DNA from: Dyella sp. C9
GTDB taxonomy: Bacteria; Pseudomonadota; Gammaproteobacteria; Xanthomonadales; Rhodanobacteraceae
Assembly: GCF_003332825.1 (NCBI RefSeq)
Contig: NZ_QIRF01000009.1
Location: forward strand, 1 to 64,000
DNA length: 64,000 bases
Direction of reading: 5' to 3'
Notes under the pieces: model-generated
Told to the model about the DNA's origin: nothing
Databases searched by the model: none
Seen by the model: the letters and a program-made list of their open reading frames with translations, nothing else
Made by a program: the position numbers and the translations under genes
In this document: one piece after another, positions 1 through 10,074 of the stretch
Layout: the number at the start of each line of letters is the position of its first letter
How positions within the stretch are numbered: position 1 is the stretch's first letter

Positions 1-62
1 GCCGGCGGCGCGGGCAGGCTCCCATGCCCGCCACCGCGCGCCGGGAACGCCGTGGCGGTCGC

Positions 63-1109
63 TCAGGCATCGCCTTCGCGCCCGAACAGGTCCGCCGCCA
101 CCGGCTGCCGCGGCGGAGGCGTCAGCCCCAGGTGCCGCCAGGCCTTGGCGCTGGCCATGCGGCCACGCGCGGTGCGGACCAGGAAACCCTGCTGGATCAG
201 GTAGGGCTCGACCACGTCTTCCAGCGTGCCGCGGTCCTCGCTGAGCGCGGCCGCCAGCGACTCCACCCCCACCGGGCCACCGTCGAAACTCTCGATGATG
301 GTGGAGAGCAGGCGCCGATCCAGCTCGTCGAAGCCTTCGGCGTCGACCTTGAGCATGTCGGTCGCGGCGCGGGCGGCATCGCGCGTGATGTGGCCGCCCG
401 CCCGCACCTCGGCGTAATCGCGTACGCGGCGCAGCAGGCGGTTAGCGATGCGGGGCGTGCCGCGCGAACGGCGGGCGATCTCCTGCGCGCCCTCTGGCTC
501 ACAGGGAATGCCCATGATGCGCGCCGAGCGCCGCACGATGGCGGTGAGCTCGTCGGGCGTATAGAACTCCAAACGCTGCACGATGCCGAAGCGGTCGCGC
601 AGCGGCGCGGTGAGCAGGCCGGCGCGGGTGGTGGCGCCGATCAGGGTGAACGGCGGCAGGTCCAGCTTGATCGAGCGGGCAGCGGGGCCCTCGCCGATCA
701 TGATGTCGATCTGGAAGTCTTCCATCGCCGGGTAGAGCACTTCCTCCACCACTGGCGAGAGACGATGGATCTCGTCCACGAACAGCACATCGTGTGGCTC
801 GAGGTTGGTCAGCAGCGCGGCCAGGTCCCCTGCCCGCTCCAGCACCGGACCGGAGGTGGAGCGCACGTTGACGCCCAGCTCGTTGGCGATCACATGGCTC
901 AACGTGGTCTTGCCCAGGCCCGGGGGGCCAAAGATCAGCACGTGGTCCAGCGCGCCGCCGCGCTTCCTGGCCGCCTCGATGTAGATGGACAGCTGCTCGC
1001 GCACCGCCTGCTGGCCCAGGTATTCGGCCAACCGCTTGGGGCGGATGGAGGCTTCCAGGGCCGCATCATCCAACTGGGCGGCGGCAGTCACGATGCGATG
1101 GTCGGTCAT
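63..1109 (-). CDS. ruvB: Holliday junction branch migration ATPase RuvB
   Basis: RuvB is the hexameric AAA+ motor that, with RuvA, drives branch migration of Holliday junctions in recombinational repair. The 348-residue product has the normal length. It shows Walker A GPPGLGKT (about 61-68), Walker B ending in DEIH (112-115), the GATTRAG sensor segment (158-164) and the C-terminal winged-helix part. The ATG at 1107-1109 is chosen because the frame further upstream only shadows kup. It is the last of the ruv genes here and is separated from ruvA by kup. The family call is certain; the start is very likely. Confidence 0.97.
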   Translation of the reverse strand: MTDHRIVTAAAQLDDAALEASIRPKRLAEYLGQQAVREQLSIYIEAARKRGGALDHVLIFGPPGLGKTTLSHVIANELGVNVRSTSGPVLERAGDLAALLTNLEPHDVLFVDEIHRLSPVVEEVLYPAMEDFQIDIMIGEGPAARSIKLDLPPFTLIGATTRAGLLTAPLRDRFGIVQRLEFYTPDELTAIVRRSARIMGIPCEPEGAQEIARRSRGTPRIANRLLRRVRDYAEVRAGGHITRDAARAATDMLKVDAEGFDELDRRLLSTIIESFDGGPVGVESLAAALSEDRGTLEDVVEPYLIQQGFLVRTARGRMASAKAWRHLGLTPPPRQPVAADLFGREGDA

Positions 1110-1180
1110 GCGCCAAATTATGGCAGAGCAGGATGACGCAGGCGTGAAAAAATGCCCTCGCCCCCGCCCATGACCGAAAC

Positions 1181-1197
1181 GGGCGCCCTCCGGCGCC
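1181..1197 (-). terminator. Weak hairpin after kup
   Basis: GGGCGCC and GGCGCCC arms with a CTCC loop lie just past the kup stop codon, but the following T-run is poor (GTTTC). The 95-base kup-ruvB gap holds this hairpin and nothing else I recognise. It may attenuate rather than stop transcription into ruvB. Confidence 0.35.
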
Positions 1198-1204
1198 CTT
1201 TGGA

Positions 1205-3106
1205 TCAGATCTCGACCTGCGCGCCCAGCTCGATCAGGCGGTTGCCGGGAATCTGGAAGAACGCCGTGGCCGGCAGCGCGTTGCGCGCCATGAAGGCGAA
1301 CAGCTTGTCGCGCCACAGCGCCATGCCGGGCCGCTTGGCGTCGGCAATGATGGTTTCGCGCGAGAGGAAGAACGTGGTGTCCATCATGTCGAACGGCAGG
1401 CCCACCTTGGAGCACTTGGACAGGGCCAGCGGGATGTTCGGATCCTCGGCGAAGCCGAAGCGCAACTCCAGGCCATAGAAATCGCCGCCCAGCTCGCTGA
1501 TCTCGATGCGCTCGCCCGGATCGGCCGTGGGCGTTTCCAGCATTTCCACCGTGAGCAGCACGTTGCGCTCGTGCAGCACCTTGTTGTGCTTGAGGTTGTG
1601 CAGCAGCGCATGCGGCACGGCGTGTTGGTTGGCGGTGAGGAACACCGCCGTGCCCGGCACGCGCAGCGGCGGATGCTCGGCGATGTTCTCGATGAACGGT
1701 TCCAGCGCCAGGCCCGACTGCTTGATCTCGCGCACCACCAGCTCGCGGCCGCGGCGCCAGGTGGTCATCACGATGAACACGCCCACGCCCAGCACCAGCG
1801 GGAACCAGCCGCCGTACTCGATCTTGATCAGGTTGGCGCCGAGGAAGGAGAAGTCGATGGTCAGCAGGAAGATGCCTGCGACCACCACGGTGAAGCGGCT
1901 CCAGTTCCACTGCCGGCGCGCCACGATCAGCGCGAGGATGGTGGTGATGGTCATGGTGCCGGTCACCGCGATGCCGTAGGCCGCGCTCAGGTTGTCGGAG
2001 CTGCGGAAACCGAGCACCGCCGCCAGCACCATCACCAGCAGGAAGTTGTTCACCCACGGCACGAAGATCTGGCCGGACATCTCACGCGAGGTGTGCACCA
2101 CCGGCATGCGCATGGAGTAACCCAGCGACATGGCCTCGCGGGTCATCGAGAACGCGCCGGAGATCACTGCCTGCGAGGCGATCACGGTGGCCACGGTGGC
2201 CAGGCCGATCATGGGGTACAGCAGCGGCTCGGGGGTGAGCTTGAAGAACGGGCTGTCGATCGCGTCCGGGTGGTTGAGCAGCAGCGCGCCCTGGCCGAAG
2301 TAATTGAGCACCAGTGCCGGCAGCACGAAACTGAACCAGGCCAGCCGGATCGGACGCTTGCCGAAGTGGCCCATGTCCGCATACAGCGCCTCGGCGCCGG
2401 TGAGCGCCAGTACCACGCCACCCAGCGCGATGAAGGCCTGCAGGCCATGGGTGAAGAAGAACTTCACGCCGTAATACGGATTGAGCGCCCACAGCACGTG
2501 CGGGTTCTGCACGATCATGCGCACGCCGAGCAGGGCGATGATGATGAACCACACCACCATCACCGGGCCGAACAGCTTGCCCACGCGCTCGGTGCCATGT
2601 CGTTGCAGCGCAAACAACAGGAACAGGATGACCGCCGTCACCGGCACCACCCAATGCTCGAGGTGTGGCGCCGCCACCTTCACGCCCTCCACCGCCGAGA
2701 GCACCGAAATGGCCGGCGTGATGACGCCGTCACCATAGAACAGCGAAGCACCGAAGATGCCGATGATGGCCAGCAGCCAGCGCTTGCGCGCGTCGCCGCG
2801 CACGCTGCGCAGCGCCAGCGCGAGCAGCGCCATGATGCCGCCCTCGCCCTTGTTGTCGGCGCGCATGATGAACACCACGTACTTGAGTGAGACCACGATG
2901 ATCTGCGCCCAGAAGATCAGCGAGAGCACGCCGTAGATGCTCTCGGGGGTGGGCTTCATGCCGTCGTGGCTGAGCGTGGTCTGCAGGGTGTACAGCGGGC
3001 TGGTACCGATGTCGCCGTAGACCACGCCGATGGCGCCCAGCGCCAGGGCGGCCAGGCGTCGCTTGGCGTCAGCTTCGGAAATGCCGTGGGAGGTATCCGG
3101 GGTCAC
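1205..3106 (-). CDS. kup: Low-affinity potassium transport protein Kup
   Basis: Kup/Trk-D type K+:H+ symporter of the inner membrane. The 633-residue length is typical. The N-terminal segment [15 protein letters not shown] (about 28-42) is the family hallmark, followed by about twelve hydrophobic segments and a soluble C-terminal domain of about 170 residues. The start is GTG at 3104-3106. An AGGAAA ribosome site overlaps the ruvA stop region about eight bases upstream, and the ruvA stop is only three bases away, so kup is probably translated from the ruvCA message. Its place between ruvA and ruvB is unrelated to DNA repair in any obvious way. Confidence 0.96.
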   Translation of the reverse strand: MTPDTSHGISEADAKRRLAALALGAIGVVYGDIGTSPLYTLQTTLSHDGMKPTPESIYGVLSLIFWAQIIVVSLKYVVFIMRADNKGEGGIMALLALALRSVRGDARKRWLLAIIGIFGASLFYGDGVITPAISVLSAVEGVKVAAPHLEHWVVPVTAVILFLLFALQRHGTERVGKLFGPVMVVWFIIIALLGVRMIVQNPHVLWALNPYYGVKFFFTHGLQAFIALGGVVLALTGAEALYADMGHFGKRPIRLAWFSFVLPALVLNYFGQGALLLNHPDAIDSPFFKLTPEPLLYPMIGLATVATVIASQAVISGAFSMTREAMSLGYSMRMPVVHTSREMSGQIFVPWVNNFLLVMVLAAVLGFRSSDNLSAAYGIAVTGTMTITTILALIVARRQWNWSRFTVVVAGIFLLTIDFSFLGANLIKIEYGGWFPLVLGVGVFIVMTTWRRGRELVVREIKQSGLALEPFIENIAEHPPLRVPGTAVFLTANQHAVPHALLHNLKHNKVLHERNVLLTVEMLETPTADPGERIEISELGGDFYGLELRFGFAEDPNIPLALSKCSKVGLPFDMMDTTFFLSRETIIADAKRPGMALWRDKLFAFMARNALPATAFFQIPGNRLIELGAQVEI

Positions 3107-3109
3107 GTG

Positions 3110-3709
3110 TCAGTTTCCTAGAGCGGCGCGCAGCGCCTTGCGGATGATCGATTCGGCCGTATCGCCCTCGGCGGCGACCTTCTGCACCAGGCGGGTGACC
3201 TCCGCCGGCTTGTAGCCCAGCTGCTGCAGGGCCACGGTGGCCTCGCCGGCAGGATCCAGCGGCGCACCGGTCGACTGGGCGCCCAGGCCAGGCAAGGCGG
3301 TGGCCAGCCCGTCCACGCGGTCACGCAGTTCCACCACCATGCGCTCGGCGGTCTTCTTGCCGATGCCGGGGATCTTGGTCAGCGCCACCACGTCACCGGC
3401 CTGCACCAGTCGCGCGAAATCGCTGGTGGACACGCCCGAAAGCACCGCCAGCGAGATCTTCGCGCCGATGCCGCTCACCTTCTGCAGGTTGCGGAACAGG
3501 GTGCGCTCGGCCTCGTGCAGGAAGCCGTACAGCGCCACGCTGTCTTCCTTCACTGCGTAATGGGTGAGCAGGGTGACTTCCTTGCCGGTAGCCGGCAGGT
3601 CGTAGATGGTGGACATCGGCGCTTCCAGCTCGTAGCCGACGCCGCCCACCTCCACCATCAGCCAGGGCGGCTGCTTGGAGACCAGGATGCCGCGCAGACG
3701 ACCGATCAT
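3110..3709 (-). CDS. ruvA: Holliday junction DNA helicase subunit RuvA
   Basis: RuvA is the tetrameric four-way-junction binding protein that loads RuvB. It has 199 residues, as expected. The N-terminal OB fold begins MIGRLRGIL. Two helix-hairpin-helix motifs are visible, [15 protein letters not shown] and [16 protein letters not shown] (about 73-122), and the C-terminal RuvB-contacting domain follows. Its ATG overlaps the ruvC stop in a four-base ATGA, so the two are translationally coupled. Confidence 0.97.
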   Translation of the reverse strand: MIGRLRGILVSKQPPWLMVEVGGVGYELEAPMSTIYDLPATGKEVTLLTHYAVKEDSVALYGFLHEAERTLFRNLQKVSGIGAKISLAVLSGVSTSDFARLVQAGDVVALTKIPGIGKKTAERMVVELRDRVDGLATALPGLGAQSTGAPLDPAGEATVALQQLGYKPAEVTRLVQKVAAEGDTAESIIRKALRAALGN

Positions 3710-4227
3710 CGGCGACGCCTCCAGGCTGTGCGCGGAATGCCCACGCGCTGGAGGCTGGCACGGGTGTGCGCATGTGCCACCGCAATGGCAAGCGCGTCCG
3801 CCGCGTCAGCCTGCAGTGGGCCTTTGAGTCCAAGCAGGACGCCGATCATGTGTTGCACCTGGGTCTTGTCGCCTCGGCCGCTGCCTACCACGGCCTGTTT
3901 GACTTCTGTCGCTGCATACTCGTGCACCGCGATCCCCTGACTGACGACCGCGCAGATCGCGGCTCCCCTCGCCTGCCCCAGCTTCAGCGCCGAGTCCGCA
4001 TTGCGCGCCATGAACACGCGCTCCACGCCGCACTCGTCCGGCCGATGGGCGGCGATGATGGCACACAGCTCGTCAAATATGCGTTTCAGGCGCAGCGGGA
4101 AGCTGGCCTCGCCAGCCACCGCCAGCGCGCCGTGATAGACATGGAGCAGCTTGCCGCCGGCGTCGACATCGATGATGCCGACTCCGGTGCGCTGGCTGCC
4201 CGGATCGATGCCGATGATGCGGGTCAT
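3706..4227 (-). CDS. ruvC: Crossover junction endodeoxyribonuclease RuvC
   Basis: RuvC is the dimeric Mg2+-dependent resolvase that nicks Holliday junctions. It is 173 residues long with an RNase H-like fold. Catalytic carboxylates are visible at D8 (GIDPG), E69 (GVER), D141 and D144 (DAADALAIA), matching the Escherichia coli D7/E66/D138/D141 set. It is the first gene of the ruvC-ruvA-kup run and starts 38 bases after the yebC-type gene, so one message may carry all of them. Confidence 0.97.
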   Translation of the reverse strand: MTRIIGIDPGSQRTGVGIIDVDAGGKLLHVYHGALAVAGEASFPLRLKRIFDELCAIIAAHRPDECGVERVFMARNADSALKLGQARGAAICAVVSQGIAVHEYAATEVKQAVVGSGRGDKTQVQHMIGVLLGLKGPLQADAADALAIAVAHAHTRASLQRVGIPRTAWRRRR

Positions 4228-4265
4228 GGCGTTGTATCGCCGGGCGTGCGGGCGCGACGCGTCGC

Positions 4266-5000
4266 TCAGCCTGCCGCGTCGGCAGGCAGCAGCGCGTTGT
4301 GCGAAACCTCGCTGACGTCATCCAGGCCGTCGAGCTTTTCCAGCAGGTCCAGCAGCGGCTCCAGCGCCTCGGCCGGCACCGGCACGCGGTTGCTCGGGCG
4401 CATGCCCACGCCGGCATGCTGCGCGTTGAGACCGGCCGCGGCCAGCGTCTGCTGCACGGCCTCGAAGTTTTCCGGCGCGCACAGCACGGTGCTTTCGCCG
4501 TTCTCGTTCACCACGTCGTCGGCGCCGGCTTCCAGCGCCGCTTCGAGCACCTTTTCCTCGGCCGCCTCGTCGCCCCCGGTGGGGAACACCAGCTCACCTA
4601 CGCGCGCGAACTGGAAGGCCACCGAGCCGGAGGTGCCCAGGTTGCCGCCGTGCTTGGTCAGCGCGTGGCGGACATCGGCAACGGTGCGGGTCGGGTTGTC
4701 GGTGAAACAATCGATGATCAGCGCGATGCCGCCCGGGCCGTAACCCTCGTAGCGCAGTTCTTCCATCGCTGCGCCGCCGTCGGCACCCGAGCCGCGCTTG
4801 ATGGCGCGCTCGATGGTGTCCTTGGGCATGTTGGCCGACAGCGCCTTGTCCACCGCCGAGCGCAGGCGCGGATTGAGCGAAGGATCGGGAACACCGGCGC
4901 GGGTAGCGACGGTGATTTCGCGGATCAGCTTGGTGAACACCTTGGCGCGCTTGGCGTCTTCGGCGTTCTTGCGACCTTCGATGGACGGGCCTCTACCCAT
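4266..5000 (-). CDS. yebC: YebC/PmpR-family DNA-binding or translation regulatory protein
   Basis: YebC/TACO1-family protein, 244 residues. It begins [20 protein letters not shown], a variant of the usual MAGHSKW start, and keeps the family segments [23 protein letters not shown] and YEGYGPGG. Members are described as transcriptional regulators (PmpR in Pseudomonas) and as helpers of translation through difficult stretches. It lies directly upstream of ruvC, as in many proteobacteria. Which role applies here cannot be told from sequence. Confidence 0.9.
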   Translation of the reverse strand: MGRGPSIEGRKNAEDAKRAKVFTKLIREITVATRAGVPDPSLNPRLRSAVDKALSANMPKDTIERAIKRGSGADGGAAMEELRYEGYGPGGIALIIDCFTDNPTRTVADVRHALTKHGGNLGTSGSVAFQFARVGELVFPTGGDEAAEEKVLEAALEAGADDVVNENGESTVLCAPENFEAVQQTLAAAGLNAQHAGVGMRPSNRVPVPAEALEPLLDLLEKLDGLDDVSEVSHNALLPADAAG

Positions 5001-5094
5001 GGCACTTCCTGCAAATCTGGTGGACGGACAAGAGGCGAATTCTATCGCCTCGGGGCGTCAGGCAGGCAAGCGGTCAGATCATGCCCCGGCAATC

Positions 5095-5730
5095 TCAGGC
5101 GCCGGCGTGCTGGAAATGGCCCTGGTGCAGGAATTCGGTGACCTGCCGCGCGGCCTCCTGCGAGAACAGCAGGCCGGTATGGTTGGTCTCCACCACGCAA
5201 TGGTCGGCAATGCCCGGCAGGCGGGTTTCCTCCACGGTGACGCAGCCGTCGTTGTCGCCCTCGAACTGCCCCAGCACGCTGCCCAGGCCCAACGGGAGCC
5301 TTCCTGCCACCACCCCGACCTGTCGACTGCCGTTCCAGCGGTCGAAGCCGTGCTCGATCAGTTCGCGGTTATGCCCCAGCAATACCTCGCCCCCGCGCCC
5401 CTTGCCGGCAAAGCGGCGCGCGGCCGCACTGCCCTTGAGCGGCGAGCCCAGGCAGACCACCCGGCCCCGCGGCAACGAGGCGTCGCTGGCGCACGCCTGC
5501 AGGGCCAGCAGGCCGCCAAGGCTATGTCCGACCAGGTGGACTGCAGGCGCATTCTGCGCCAGCTCCTGGACGCGCTCCTCCAGGCTGCCCAGGATGCGCT
5601 GCTGGGTCTGCGCCACGCTCATGTAGTCGAAGCGGTGCACGCGAAAGCCGGCTTCCATCAACCGCCGGTGCAGCATCAGCAGCGCGAAACCGCGCATCCA
5701 CAGGCCATGCAGGAGTATGACGTGGTCCAT
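5095..5730 (-). CDS. Alpha/beta-hydrolase (lipase-like, PGAP1-type)
   Basis: Small 211-residue alpha/beta-hydrolase. It has an oxyanion loop HGLW (8-11), a nucleophile elbow GHSLGG with Ser70, and a likely acid and base in the C-terminal third (DNDG and TNHTG). There is no signal peptide, so it is probably cytoplasmic. It is the third gene of aspS-glycosyltransferase-hydrolase, five bases after the glycosyltransferase. Related proteins are annotated as lipases or permeases of lipid metabolism. The substrate is unknown. Confidence 0.8.
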   Translation of the reverse strand: MDHVILLHGLWMRGFALLMLHRRLMEAGFRVHRFDYMSVAQTQQRILGSLEERVQELAQNAPAVHLVGHSLGGLLALQACASDASLPRGRVVCLGSPLKGSAAARRFAGKGRGGEVLLGHNRELIEHGFDRWNGSRQVGVVAGRLPLGLGSVLGQFEGDNDGCVTVEETRLPGIADHCVVETNHTGLLFSQEAARQVTEFLHQGHFQHAGA

Positions 5731-5735
5731 GACGT

Positions 5736-7112
5736 CTACAGATCGGATTCGAGGGCAATAGTTTCCGCACGCCCTGGAACAAGATTCTGCTGGCTAGCCC
5801 ACCCGGCCCGCCGCTGGCGCAGCCATTGGACCGAACGCTCCATCGCGAATGCCGCCAGCAGGAACTCGCAGCCGCGAAACGGCGTGACGTAGCGACCATC
5901 TGGGGCCAATACCCAATACAGCAAGCTGAAATACCAGAACAACAGGCTAAGCACCAACAAGGGCAAGGACGGTCGCCGCCGGCCAAGCCACGCCAGCAAA
6001 CCGTAGCTCGCGCCAGCCAGCGCCAGCAGAACGAACACCGGACTAAGCACGAGGCAAGCGATCGCCATGAGGCGGAAGAGCCCTGTCGTCTCATACGGCG
6101 ACCGCATGGTGGGATACACGTACAGACCGCCAAAACCCTGGATCACTGGCCAGTACCAGACATCCCCCGGCTTTTCGACGAAGTACCAGTGCAGGTACTT
6201 CCCCGGCTGCTGGCTCAACCGTGCCCATACTTCAGCGTAAAACGCCCGGGGCCGCTGGTCACGCAGGTCGAGCAGGCGATGGAAGTCGGCAAATACCGCT
6301 TCCCCTTCGGGACTCACGCGGTCGTTGTAGTAGCGCTTTATGTCCGGCGACATGCCGATGAGGATGTTTTCGGCCAGCCGGTGTCCCTGACTGGTCGCTT
6401 CGGTTGCCGCAGGCAGGGATGCACTCCTGGCCTGCCAGAGCCCCCAGGGCACCGCTATGAAGGCAATCAGCAAGATCGCCGCGGCAGCCTGCCTGCGAAG
6501 GACAAAGGCGACAGCCAGAACCAGCGGAAATGGCGCGAACATGGGGTTGATCACCGCGGCAAATGCCAGCAGCGCCGCGGCCGCGAAATACCAAGCGACA
6601 CTCGCCCTGGCCTGGGCCACGCAAAGCGCCCACAGACCGGCCATCATGAAGAAACCGAACGAAGTCTCGGTCAGCAGGAAACTCGACTGCACCACTGCAA
6701 GCGGCCACATGGCCAGCAACAAGCTCGCCGCGAACGCCGGCCAGAAGCCCAGGAAGTTCCGCCCGATGCGAAACACCAGCACCACGGTCAGCGCAGTCAT
6801 GACCGCCTGCAAGGCCAGCGCACCCACGTAGAAGCTTTGCAGGTTGCCACCGGTGAGTTTGATCACCAGGGCCAGGATCAGCGGGTACCCGGGCGTGCGA
6901 TAGCTTTCGGGCAACAACGGGGTGGTACCCGGATCGGCGGACGACAGCACATGGTGCTCGAGCAGGTTCACCGCGAGACGCACGTACTGCCCCGCATCGG
7001 AACGGATTGGCCCGTCCACGATCGCATGCGTCTGGTAATAGAGGCAGAGCGCCAACGCCAGCAGGAAGCTGGCGAAGGTAGCCCAGGTATCACGCGTCCG
7101 CCACCGGCGCAT
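5736..7112 (-). CDS. Polytopic membrane glycosyltransferase-like protein (GT39/ArnT-like)
   Basis: 458-residue membrane protein with about ten hydrophobic segments and a C-terminal region carrying DVWYWPVIQGFGG. After TM1 the first periplasmic loop contains DAGQYVRLA and the RTPGYPLIL segment. This arrangement is typical of GT-C fold PMT_2/ArnT-like enzymes that use polyprenyl-phosphate sugars at the outer face of the inner membrane. The fold is inferred from topology and loop motifs; donor and acceptor are unknown. It lies nine bases after aspS and five before the hydrolase. Its codon use is slightly less GC-extreme than that of its neighbours. Confidence 0.65.
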   Translation of the reverse strand: MRRWRTRDTWATFASFLLALALCLYYQTHAIVDGPIRSDAGQYVRLAVNLLEHHVLSSADPGTTPLLPESYRTPGYPLILALVIKLTGGNLQSFYVGALALQAVMTALTVVLVFRIGRNFLGFWPAFAASLLLAMWPLAVVQSSFLLTETSFGFFMMAGLWALCVAQARASVAWYFAAAALLAFAAVINPMFAPFPLVLAVAFVLRRQAAAAILLIAFIAVPWGLWQARSASLPAATEATSQGHRLAENILIGMSPDIKRYYNDRVSPEGEAVFADFHRLLDLRDQRPRAFYAEVWARLSQQPGKYLHWYFVEKPGDVWYWPVIQGFGGLYVYPTMRSPYETTGLFRLMAIACLVLSPVFVLLALAGASYGLLAWLGRRRPSLPLLVLSLLFWYFSLLYWVLAPDGRYVTPFRGCEFLLAAFAMERSVQWLRQRRAGWASQQNLVPGRAETIALESDL

Positions 7113-7121
7113 GACGGAGTC

Positions 7122-8882
7122 TTACTTCCCAGGGACCACGGTGACGTGCAGCTCCTTCAGCTGCGGCTCGCTCACCTGCGACGGCGCGTCGGTCATCAGG
7201 TCCTGCGCGCTGGTGGTCTTGGGGAAGGCGATCACGTCGCGGATCGACTCGGTGCCGGCCATCAGCGCGGCAATGCGGTCGATACCGAAAGCCAGGCCAC
7301 CGTGCGGCGGGGCGCCAAACTTGAGCGCCGTGAGCAGGAAGCCGAACTTGGCCTCGGCCTCTTCCGGACCGATGCCGAGCAGGTCGAACACGGTGCTCTG
7401 CATCTCCGGGCGATGGATACGGATGGAGCCGCCACCGATCTCGTTGCCGTTGAGCACCATGTCGTAGCCGCGGCTCACCGCGATGGCGGCATTGGCGCGC
7501 AGGTCGTCGATGTCGTCCACCTTGGGTGCGGTGAACGGGTGATGCAGGGCGACGAAGCGCTTTTCTTCCTCGTCGTACTCGAACATCGGGAAGTCGGTGA
7601 CCCACAGCGGCTTCCAGCTGTTCTCCACCATGCCGCGGTCCTTGCCGACCTTCAGGCGCAGCGCGCCCATGAAGTCGGTGACGGCCTTCCAGCTGCCGGC
7701 GCCGAAGAACACCATGTCGCCGCTCTCGGCGCCGGTGAGCTTGAGCACGCCTTCCAGCGCCTTGTCGTCGAGGAACTTCGCCACCGGCGAGTTGATGCCC
7801 TCACGGCCCTTGGCGAGGTCGTCCACACGCAGCCAGGCCAGGCCCTTGGCACCGTATTTGGCGACGTACTCGGTGAGCTGGTCGATTTCCTTGCGGGTGT
7901 AGCTGGCGCCGCCCGGCACGCGCAGCGCGGCGACGCGGCCGTTGTCGGCGTTGGCCGGCTCGGCGAACACCTTGAACTCCACGTGCTTCACGGCATCGGC
8001 GATATCCACCAGCTCCAGCGCGATGCGCAGGTCCGGCTTGTCCGAACCGAAACGGCGCATGGCTTCGGCCCAGGTCATGCGCGGGAAGCTGGCGTCGAGC
8101 TCGACGCACTGCACTTCCTTGAACACGTGGCGGATCAGCTCCTCCACGAAGTCCTGCACGTCCTTCTCCTCGACGAAGGCGAACTCCAGGTCGAGCTGGG
8201 TGAATTCCGGCTGGCGATCGGCGCGCAGGTCTTCGTCACGGAAGCAGCGGGCGATCTGGTAGTAGCGGTCGAAGCCGGCCATCATCAGGATCTGCTTGAA
8301 CAGCTGCGGCGACTGCGGCAGCGCGTAGAACTGGCCCGGATGCACGCGGCTGGGCACCAGGTAGTCGCGCGCGCCTTCCGGCGTGGCCTTGGTGAGGATG
8401 GGCGTTTCGATGTCCTGGAAGCCGCGCGCGTCGAGGTAGCGGCGCAGCGCCTGCACCAGCTTGATGCGGGTGCGCAGCATGCGCTGCATCTCCGGGCGGC
8501 GCAGGTCGAGGTAGCGGTAGGTCATCCGCATGTCCTCGTTGGGATTCTCGTGCAGCGCGAACGGCAGGTCCTTCGCGGCGTTGAGGATCTCTACCTTGTC
8601 GGCCAGCAGCTCCACCGTGCCGGTGCGCAGCTTGTCGTTCACCGACAGGCGCTTGCGGATGGTGCCGGTGACGCGCAGGCAGTACTCGTTGCCGATCTCG
8701 CCAGCCACGGCGAAAGCGTCGCCGTTTTCGCGCTCGATCACCACCTGGGCAATGCCCTCGTGGTCGCGCAGGTCGACGAAGGCCACATGGCTCTGCAGGC
8801 GCAGGCTGTTGACCCAGCCACAAAGGGTGACGGTCTGGCCGACCAGTGCCTCATCGATGAGGCCGCAGTAATGCGTGCGCAT
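7122..8882 (-). CDS. aspS: Aspartyl-tRNA synthetase
   Basis: Class IIb aminoacyl-tRNA synthetase of 586 residues, the bacterial long form. It has an N-terminal OB anticodon-binding domain (about 1-105) and motif 1 around [11 protein letters not shown]. Motif 2 contains [18 protein letters not shown], the inserted GAD domain follows, and motif 3 is [12 protein letters not shown] near the C-terminus. It heads a likely three-gene unit. Bacterial enzymes of this type may be discriminating or not for tRNA-Asn; I cannot decide that here. Confidence 0.98.
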   Translation of the reverse strand: MRTHYCGLIDEALVGQTVTLCGWVNSLRLQSHVAFVDLRDHEGIAQVVIERENGDAFAVAGEIGNEYCLRVTGTIRKRLSVNDKLRTGTVELLADKVEILNAAKDLPFALHENPNEDMRMTYRYLDLRRPEMQRMLRTRIKLVQALRRYLDARGFQDIETPILTKATPEGARDYLVPSRVHPGQFYALPQSPQLFKQILMMAGFDRYYQIARCFRDEDLRADRQPEFTQLDLEFAFVEEKDVQDFVEELIRHVFKEVQCVELDASFPRMTWAEAMRRFGSDKPDLRIALELVDIADAVKHVEFKVFAEPANADNGRVAALRVPGGASYTRKEIDQLTEYVAKYGAKGLAWLRVDDLAKGREGINSPVAKFLDDKALEGVLKLTGAESGDMVFFGAGSWKAVTDFMGALRLKVGKDRGMVENSWKPLWVTDFPMFEYDEEEKRFVALHHPFTAPKVDDIDDLRANAAIAVSRGYDMVLNGNEIGGGSIRIHRPEMQSTVFDLLGIGPEEAEAKFGFLLTALKFGAPPHGGLAFGIDRIAALMAGTESIRDVIAFPKTTSAQDLMTDAPSQVSEPQLKELHVTVVPGK

Positions 8883-8990
8883 GCGCTTGGAACTCCGTGC
8901 CGCGGGGCGGCGAGATGCGTGGACAAGACCTCGAATGTTAACACCGGCGCGGCGGCAGGCGGGGGTCGCCCGCCGCCGCGCACGGCCGGC

Positions 8991-9554
8991 TTACCAGCGG
9001 CGGTCCACCGAGAACAGGCCGCGACACCCCTTGGAGACCCACACGCCGGCCCGGTTCCAGCCCCAGCTGTAGCCCTCCTCGCAGGGATTGCCCGACAGTT
9101 GGCGCAGCAGGCGCGCCCGTCCGCGCCCACCGACGTCGACCTGGCAGAACTGGTAGCGCTTGTCGTTGCTCTCGCACTGGAAGCGGATCTCCCTGTCCCA
9201 GTCGGGGCCGGGACGCCAGCCACCGCCCGGCGGCGGTGGCGGAGGGGGATAGCCACCCGGCGGCGGGTAGTAGCCGCGGCCCATTTCCACGAACTGGCCA
9301 CGGCAGCCGCGATCTACCCACAGGCCACCGCGATCCACGCCCCACGATTGCCCGCGGTCGCACGGGCTGTTGGATTCCTGCCGGATCAGTTCGGCATCTC
9401 GCCAGGGCACCTGGCAGCGAGTGAAACGGCCATTGTCACTGCCGCAACGGACCACATCCCTGCCCTGCGCCTGGGCGACGGGTGCCGCCAGCCACAAAAA
9501 GCCGGCCATCAGGCCGGCCAGGGTACCCACCAAAACCGTTCGCATCCGGAACAA
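8991..9554 (-). CDS. Secreted DUF3011 domain protein with two repeats
   Basis: 187 residues with a signal peptide (hydrophobic stretch to about residue 30, AQA cleavage). Two copies of the DUF3011 motif follow, each running from RC.S or QCES through a CQV segment to SWG......W V..GCR..F. A Pro/Gly-rich linker (about 95-117) separates them. The paired cysteines suggest disulfides in the periplasm. A TTG at 9552-9554 is chosen because AAGGAG lies seven bases upstream; the in-frame ATG three codons later has no well-spaced site. Function is unknown. It stands alone between aspS and the zinc-ribbon gene. Confidence 0.8.
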   Translation of the reverse strand: MFRMRTVLVGTLAGLMAGFLWLAAPVAQAQGRDVVRCGSDNGRFTRCQVPWRDAELIRQESNSPCDRGQSWGVDRGGLWVDRGCRGQFVEMGRGYYPPPGGYPPPPPPPGGGWRPGPDWDREIRFQCESNDKRYQFCQVDVGGRGRARLLRQLSGNPCEEGYSWGWNRAGVWVSKGCRGLFSVDRRW

Positions 9555-9561
9555 GCGCCCG

Positions 9562-9567
9562 CTCCTT
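9562..9567 (-). promoter_or_regulatory. Ribosome binding site deciding a TTG start
   Basis: AAGGAG on the minus strand is seven bases before TTG 9554 and sixteen before ATG 9545. This spacing favours the TTG as the start of the DUF3011 gene. Confidence 0.6.
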
Positions 9568-9685
9568 AAGTTCGTGACAGGGCGTCACGCTAGCGGGCGT
9601 AGGTGAAACCGAAATTGAATATCTTGCGATCGATTCGCAAAAAACTGCCGGCCGGCAAAGCGCCGTTCAGCCTGCCTCCGCGGAC

Positions 9686-9958
9686 TCAGCTGTCGCTGGA
9701 AGCCGGAGCCGGTGCGGGTGCCGGCGCGGGGGCTGGCGCATTGCTGTCGCCGGCCAGGTTGCGCTTCTTATCACCGTCTTTCTTGAAGTCGGTTTCATAC
9801 CAGCCGCTGCCGGCCAGGCGGAAACCCGGCGCGCTCAAGCGGCGCTTCACCTCGGCCACGTCGCAGGCCGGGCACACCGAAGGATCGGGGTCGGACAGCT
9901 TCTGCAGGCGGTCGAAACGATGGCCGCAGCTGCTGCATTCGAATTCATAGATAGGCAT
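9686..9958 (-). CDS. FmdB-type zinc ribbon protein
   Basis: 90-residue putative regulatory protein of the FmdB/CxxC_CxxC_SSSS family. It begins MPIYEFECSSCGHRF, with two CxxC pairs (CSSC near 8-11 and CPAC near 29-32) that should bind one zinc. The C-terminus is a low-complexity Ala-Pro repeat (about 74-86) ending in SSDS. The ATG at 9956-9958 gives the canonical N-terminus. This family is often found close to aspS in proteobacteria, as here. The molecular role is not known. Confidence 0.85.
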   Translation of the reverse strand: MPIYEFECSSCGHRFDRLQKLSDPDPSVCPACDVAEVKRRLSAPGFRLAGSGWYETDFKKDGDKKRNLAGDSNAPAPAPAPAPAPASSDS

Positions 9959-10074
9959 GGAAACTCCGGGAACCGACCGGTGCGACAGGCGAAAGCGCCG
10001 GATCGCATGCCGGCAGCCCTCCATTATCGAGGCAGCACCGGCAATTTCAACGGTTTGCGTGGCCCGCAGGCGGC

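Noticed and set aside
1110..2057. N-terminal extension that would make RuvB 664 residues long
   Set aside because: The extension is kup read in another frame; RuvB proper begins at 1109 with normal length.
5826..9569. 1247-codon open frame on the plus strand across the glycosyltransferase, aspS and DUF3011 genes
   Set aside because: It is antisense to well-supported genes, has His/Gln/Arg-rich composition typical of GC-rich shadow frames, and shows no domain.
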